A DNA stretch of 7,698 nucleotides from an uncultured Paraburkholderia sp. (GTDB lineage Bacteria > Pseudomonadota > Gammaproteobacteria > Burkholderiales > Burkholderiaceae): NCBI GenBank assembly GCA_937917025.1, contig CALFSF010000328.1, positions 1 to 7,698 on the forward strand, given 5' to 3'. The stretch's first letter is position 1. The number at the start of each line of letters is the position of its first letter. The notes under the pieces were generated by a model. That model saw only the letters and a list, made by a program, of their open reading frames with translations, did not search any database and had not been told where the DNA came from. This document shows positions 5,428 through 7,698 of this stretch, in pieces. Position numbers and translations under genes: made by a program.

Positions 5428-6885
5428 ATGCTTCATATGAACTCGCCCAACACCACTTTCACCCCCGCATTCGCGCGCATCGTCGCGACGGTCAGCGTGG
5501 GCTTCGTCGTCACGCAACTCGACGTGACCATCGTCAACATCGCGCTCGCGAACCTGGGCGCCGACCTGCACACGAACGTATCGGGCCTGCAATGGATCGT
5601 CGATGCCTACACGCTCGCGTTCGCGGTGACGATGCTGTCGTTCGGCGTGCTCGGCGACCGCTTCGGCGCGCGTCGTCTGTACGCGTTCGGCATGATGCTG
5701 TTCGCGCTCGCCTCGCTTGCTTGCGGACTGTCGGTGAACGGTGCGATGCTGGTCGCCGCGCGCACCGCGCAGGGCATCGGCGCGGCGGCGATGCTGCCCA
5801 ATTCGCTCGCGTTGCTCAACACCGCATGCGGACACGATCCCAAACTTCGGGCGCGCGCCGTCGGATTGTGGACGGCAGCCGGCGCCATTTCGATTGCCGC
5901 CGGCCCGGTGGTCGGTGGCGCGCTGATCGCCGCGTTCGGCTGGCGCAGCATTTTTCTCGTGAACCTGCCGATCTGTGCGGGCGGGCTTCTCGCGACCTTC
6001 GTGTGGATTCCGCGCGGCGACGTTGAATCGAAAACAGCCGGCCAGAACGCGCAAAAGCCACGCGGTGTCGATCTGTCGGGGCAACTGCTCGCCGTCATCA
6101 CGCTGACAGCGCTGACCGCCGCCGTGATCGAATGGCGGCCGCTCGGCCTTGCCCATCCGCTGGTAGCGGGCGGACTGGCGCTGGCGCTCGTCGCCGGGAT
6201 TGCGTTCGTGGCGGTCGAAAGCCGTGTTCGCGAGCCAATGCTGCCGCTGTCGCTGTTTCGCATCCGCACGTTCAGCGCCGCGGTGCTGTTCGGCAGCTGT
6301 GTGAATCTGACGTACTACGGCATGGTGTTCGTGCTGAGCCTGTATCTGCAGCGCGTTCGTGGCGACACGCCGTTGCAGGCCGGCCTCGCGTTTCTGCCGC
6401 TGCCAGCCGGCTTTCTCGTCTCGAACGTGGCAAGCGGCTGGGTGGTGGGCCGCTACGGCGTGCGCCTGCCGATGATCGCAGGCGCGTGTGTCGGCGCGCT
6501 CGGCTATGGCCTCTTGCATTTTGTCGGCGCGTCGACACCGCTCATCGCGATACTCGTGCCGTTTCTGCTGATTCCTTCCGGCATGGGACTCGCGGTTCCA
6601 GCGATGACCACGGCCATTCTGGCTTCGGTCGAACCGCAGCGTGCGGCGACGGCATCCGCGGTGCTCAACACCGTGCGCCAGGCCAGCGGCGCAATCGGCG
6701 TGGCGGCGTTCGGCGCGCTTGCGAGCGGGGCGCTACCCGCGAACATCGTCGATGGATTGCAGACGTCGGCGGCCATCTGCACCGCGCTGCTGCTCGCGGG
6801 TGTCGGGCTCGGGTGTCTCGTGCACCCCGAACCGCACACGCGCGAGCCAGACCGCCTGGATCTCGCGCCCGACGTCGAATCATGA
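5428..6885 (+). CDS. MFS drug exporter, DHA2 (EmrB/QacA/Mmr-like) family
   Basis: This 485-residue protein fits the 14-helix drug:H+ antiporter-2 family in length. It shows motif D1 LDVTIVNIAL (31-40) in helix 1, motif A GVLGDRFGARR (73-83), motif B around LVAARTAQGIGAA (108-120) with Arg112, and antiporter motif C GPVVGGALIAAFGWRSIF (159-176) followed by NLP. Motif C marks exporters, so it should expel a drug or a toxic metabolite in exchange for protons. The substrate is unknown. It starts 69 bp after the MHS symporter on the same strand with no obvious terminator between them. No MFP (EmrA-like) or TetR gene is next to it, so it probably acts as a single-component pump. It is followed by a strong hairpin. 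Confidence 0.9.
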   Translation: MLHMNSPNTTFTPAFARIVATVSVGFVVTQLDVTIVNIALANLGADLHTNVSGLQWIVDAYTLAFAVTMLSFGVLGDRFGARRLYAFGMMLFALASLACGLSVNGAMLVAARTAQGIGAAAMLPNSLALLNTACGHDPKLRARAVGLWTAAGAISIAAGPVVGGALIAAFGWRSIFLVNLPICAGGLLATFVWIPRGDVESKTAGQNAQKPRGVDLSGQLLAVITLTALTAAVIEWRPLGLAHPLVAGGLALALVAGIAFVAVESRVREPMLPLSLFRIRTFSAAVLFGSCVNLTYYGMVFVLSLYLQRVRGDTPLQAGLAFLPLPAGFLVSNVASGWVVGRYGVRLPMIAGACVGALGYGLLHFVGASTPLIAILVPFLLIPSGMGLAVPAMTTAILASVEPQRAATASAVLNTVRQASGAIGVAAFGALASGALPANIVDGLQTSAAICTALLLAGVGLGCLVHPEPHTREPDRLDLAPDVES

Positions 6886-6906
6886 CTTCCTGGCGCCGCT
6901 CAAAGC

Positions 6907-6942
6907 ACAACACCCACGCTGCGTGAGCAGCGTGGGTGTTGT
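6907..6942. terminator. Strong 15-bp-stem hairpin between convergent genes, probable bidirectional terminator
   Basis: ACAACACCCACGCTG (6907-6921) pairs perfectly with CAGCGTGGGTGTTGT (6928-6942) around CGTGAG. It lies 21 bp after the DHA2 stop and 54 bp from the stop of the convergent 90-residue gene, the expected place for a shared terminator. No continuous T-run follows on either strand; only GTTGT and, on the minus strand, GTTGTGCTTT. Confidence 0.75.
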
Positions 6943-6996
6943 CATCGTGCGAACAGCAGGATGAAGCGCCTCGCGCAACCTGCTGTCAATCACGCG

Positions 6997-7269
6997 TCAA
7001 AGCGAGGCTTCCTGGATTTCGCCGGTATCGAGCGCGCGTTCGACCAGCCCTTCTTCCTGCACCTTGTGGATCGCGCTTTGAAGGAGTTCGGCCGGGTCCT
7101 CGATTTCCGCCTTGAGGGTGCCGAGAAAACCTGACGCGTCGAGTATGACCAGTGTTTTCGCCGAACCGGCATCGCTGATGATCACGCGATGCGGCGTCGG
7201 CCCTTCGCCGAGGCTCGCGCAAAGCTGAAACACGTTGCCGCCCACGGTCTGGCTGAAACTTTGAATCAT
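6997..7269 (-). CDS. Hypothetical 90-residue protein
   Basis: I do not recognise this protein family. The product is 90 residues, acidic in its C-terminal half, with no signal peptide or membrane segment. The first half (MIQSFSQTVGGNVFQLCASL through PHRVIISDAG and KTLVILDASG) looks beta-strand rich. The second half (LKAEIEDPAELLQSAIHKVQEEGLVERAL, 52-80) looks like two helices. The start at 7269 is set by AGGGAG six bases upstream. The minus-strand frame extends to 7350, but the extra residues look like untranslated leader. Codon use matches the neighbours, so it is probably a real small cytoplasmic protein. It lies 110 bp downstream of the DoxX gene on the same strand and may or may not share its transcript. 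Confidence 0.7.
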   Translation of the reverse strand: MIQSFSQTVGGNVFQLCASLGEGPTPHRVIISDAGSAKTLVILDASGFLGTLKAEIEDPAELLQSAIHKVQEEGLVERALDTGEIQEASL

Positions 7270-7275
7270 TATCTG

Positions 7276-7281
7276 CTCCCT
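7276..7281 (-). promoter_or_regulatory. Ribosome binding site AGGGAG of the 90-residue gene
   Basis: On the minus strand AGGGAG lies six bases before the ATG at 7269, which supports this start. Confidence 0.75.
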
Positions 7282-7379
7282 GCATGGAGATGCCTGAAAC
7301 CATCCTCGCACAGCCGGTGAATTCCCGCTGGCGCCCACTGCCGCATCCATCGAAGGACCAGCATAACCGAACCAGCAAG

Positions 7380-7698
7380 TTACAGACCCAGCCCGCGACG
7401 CGGCGCGCGCGCACCGTCGATACTGATACGGCCCGCGCCCGTCACGAACAGCAGCAGGAAACCGCCGGCAATGCCGATGTTCTTCCAGAAATGAATGACC
7501 ATGTCGTGCTGAAGCGCGGCATCGGTGATGTTCCAGAAGTCGTGGCCCGTGATCGCCGTCGCGACGGTATACAGCGCCATGACGATGCCGAGCGGACGGA
7601 TCTTGAAACCGAGCACGAGAAAGAGGCCCCCGAGCGTTTCGACCGCAACCGCGATCGGCGCCGCGATCGGCACGAACGGCCCGCCCTTCGACTGCAGG
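7380..7698 (-). CDS. DoxX-family membrane protein (partial, N-terminus off right edge)
   Basis: The C-terminal 105 residues of a DoxX-type small membrane protein are visible. The frame is open through the right edge, so the internal Met at 7673 is not the start; the preceding residues LQSKGGPF fit the family's SKG-x-P-like loop before its second helix. Three hydrophobic segments can be seen: APIAVAVETLGGLFLVLGF, PLGIVMALYTVATAITGH and NIGIAGGFLLLFVTGAG. This matches the last three of the usual four helices of DoxX/YphA proteins. His/Asp/Trp in GHDFWN and the HFWKN segment before the last helix are also characteristic. DoxX relatives are inner-membrane proteins, variously linked to quinone-dependent oxidation or redox stress; the exact role of this one is unknown. 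It ends with a basic tail (GARAPRRGLGL). Confidence 0.85.
   Translation of the reverse strand, partial: LQSKGGPFVPIAAPIAVAVETLGGLFLVLGFKIRPLGIVMALYTVATAITGHDFWNITDAALQHDMVIHFWKNIGIAGGFLLLFVTGAGRISIDGARAPRRGLGL

Noticed and set aside
4132..6519. Long minus-strand open frame (795 codons) opposite both MFS genes
   Set aside because: Its translation is Arg/His/Gln-rich low-complexity sequence with no family features. It is the antisense shadow of two well-supported transporter genes in GC-rich DNA.
7380..7673. DoxX gene starting at the Met at 7673
   Set aside because: The frame stays open to the window edge with family-like residues before this Met, and at least one membrane helix would be missing.

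Overview
The window is GC-rich bacterial DNA with strong G/C bias at third codon positions, which is why long spurious antisense frames appear throughout. The gene content and the look of the proteins suggest a Burkholderiaceae member (Burkholderia, Paraburkholderia or Caballeronia). That assignment is inferred from family resemblance and was not tested by a search. I see no rRNA, tRNA, CRISPR array, insertion sequence, integrase or attachment site.

Region 1 (1-2843) is part of a trans-4-hydroxy-L-proline catabolic locus. On the minus strand, a 4-hydroxyproline 2-epimerase (lhpA/hypE type, both catalytic cysteines present) overlaps by ATGA a FAD-dependent amino-acid dehydrogenase that runs off the left edge. 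Diverging from them on the plus strand is a DHDPS/NAL-family enzyme (lhpC type, 1-pyrroline-4-hydroxy-2-carboxylate deaminase). The three form a logical series: epimerise hydroxy-L-proline to the D-isomer, oxidise it to pyrroline-4-hydroxy-2-carboxylate, then deaminate to 2-oxoglutarate semialdehyde. The final semialdehyde dehydrogenase, the transporter and the regulator are not in the window. The 246-bp divergent promoter region holds a perfect 16-bp inverted repeat with 96 bp between arm centres, which looks like a two-site operator.

Region 2 (2965-4050) holds an OmpR/PhoB-type response regulator on the minus strand. Its reading frame is broken by one extra base (or two missing) at or beside the centre of a perfect 16-bp palindrome. 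The receiver half also appears degenerate at conserved residues. Just past the break, an internal ATG with a strong GGAGG could allow a DNA-binding fragment to be made alone. A 368-bp intergenic region follows, then a divergent transporter.

Region 3 (4051-6885) has two plus-strand MFS transporters, 69 bp apart and possibly cotranscribed: an MHS-type (KgtP/ProP/ShiA-like) 12-TM symporter and a DHA2-type (EmrB/QacA/Mmr-like) 14-TM drug exporter. A perfect 15-bp-stem hairpin lies after them.

Region 4 (6997-7698) is on the minus strand: a 90-residue protein I do not recognise and the 3' part of a DoxX-family membrane protein cut by the right edge.

Most of the window is ordinary metabolic and transport gene content. 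The best candidates for a second look are the frameshift in the palindrome with its internal start, the degenerate receiver, and the long-spaced inverted repeat in the hydroxyproline promoter region. I did not find a convincing new multi-gene system.
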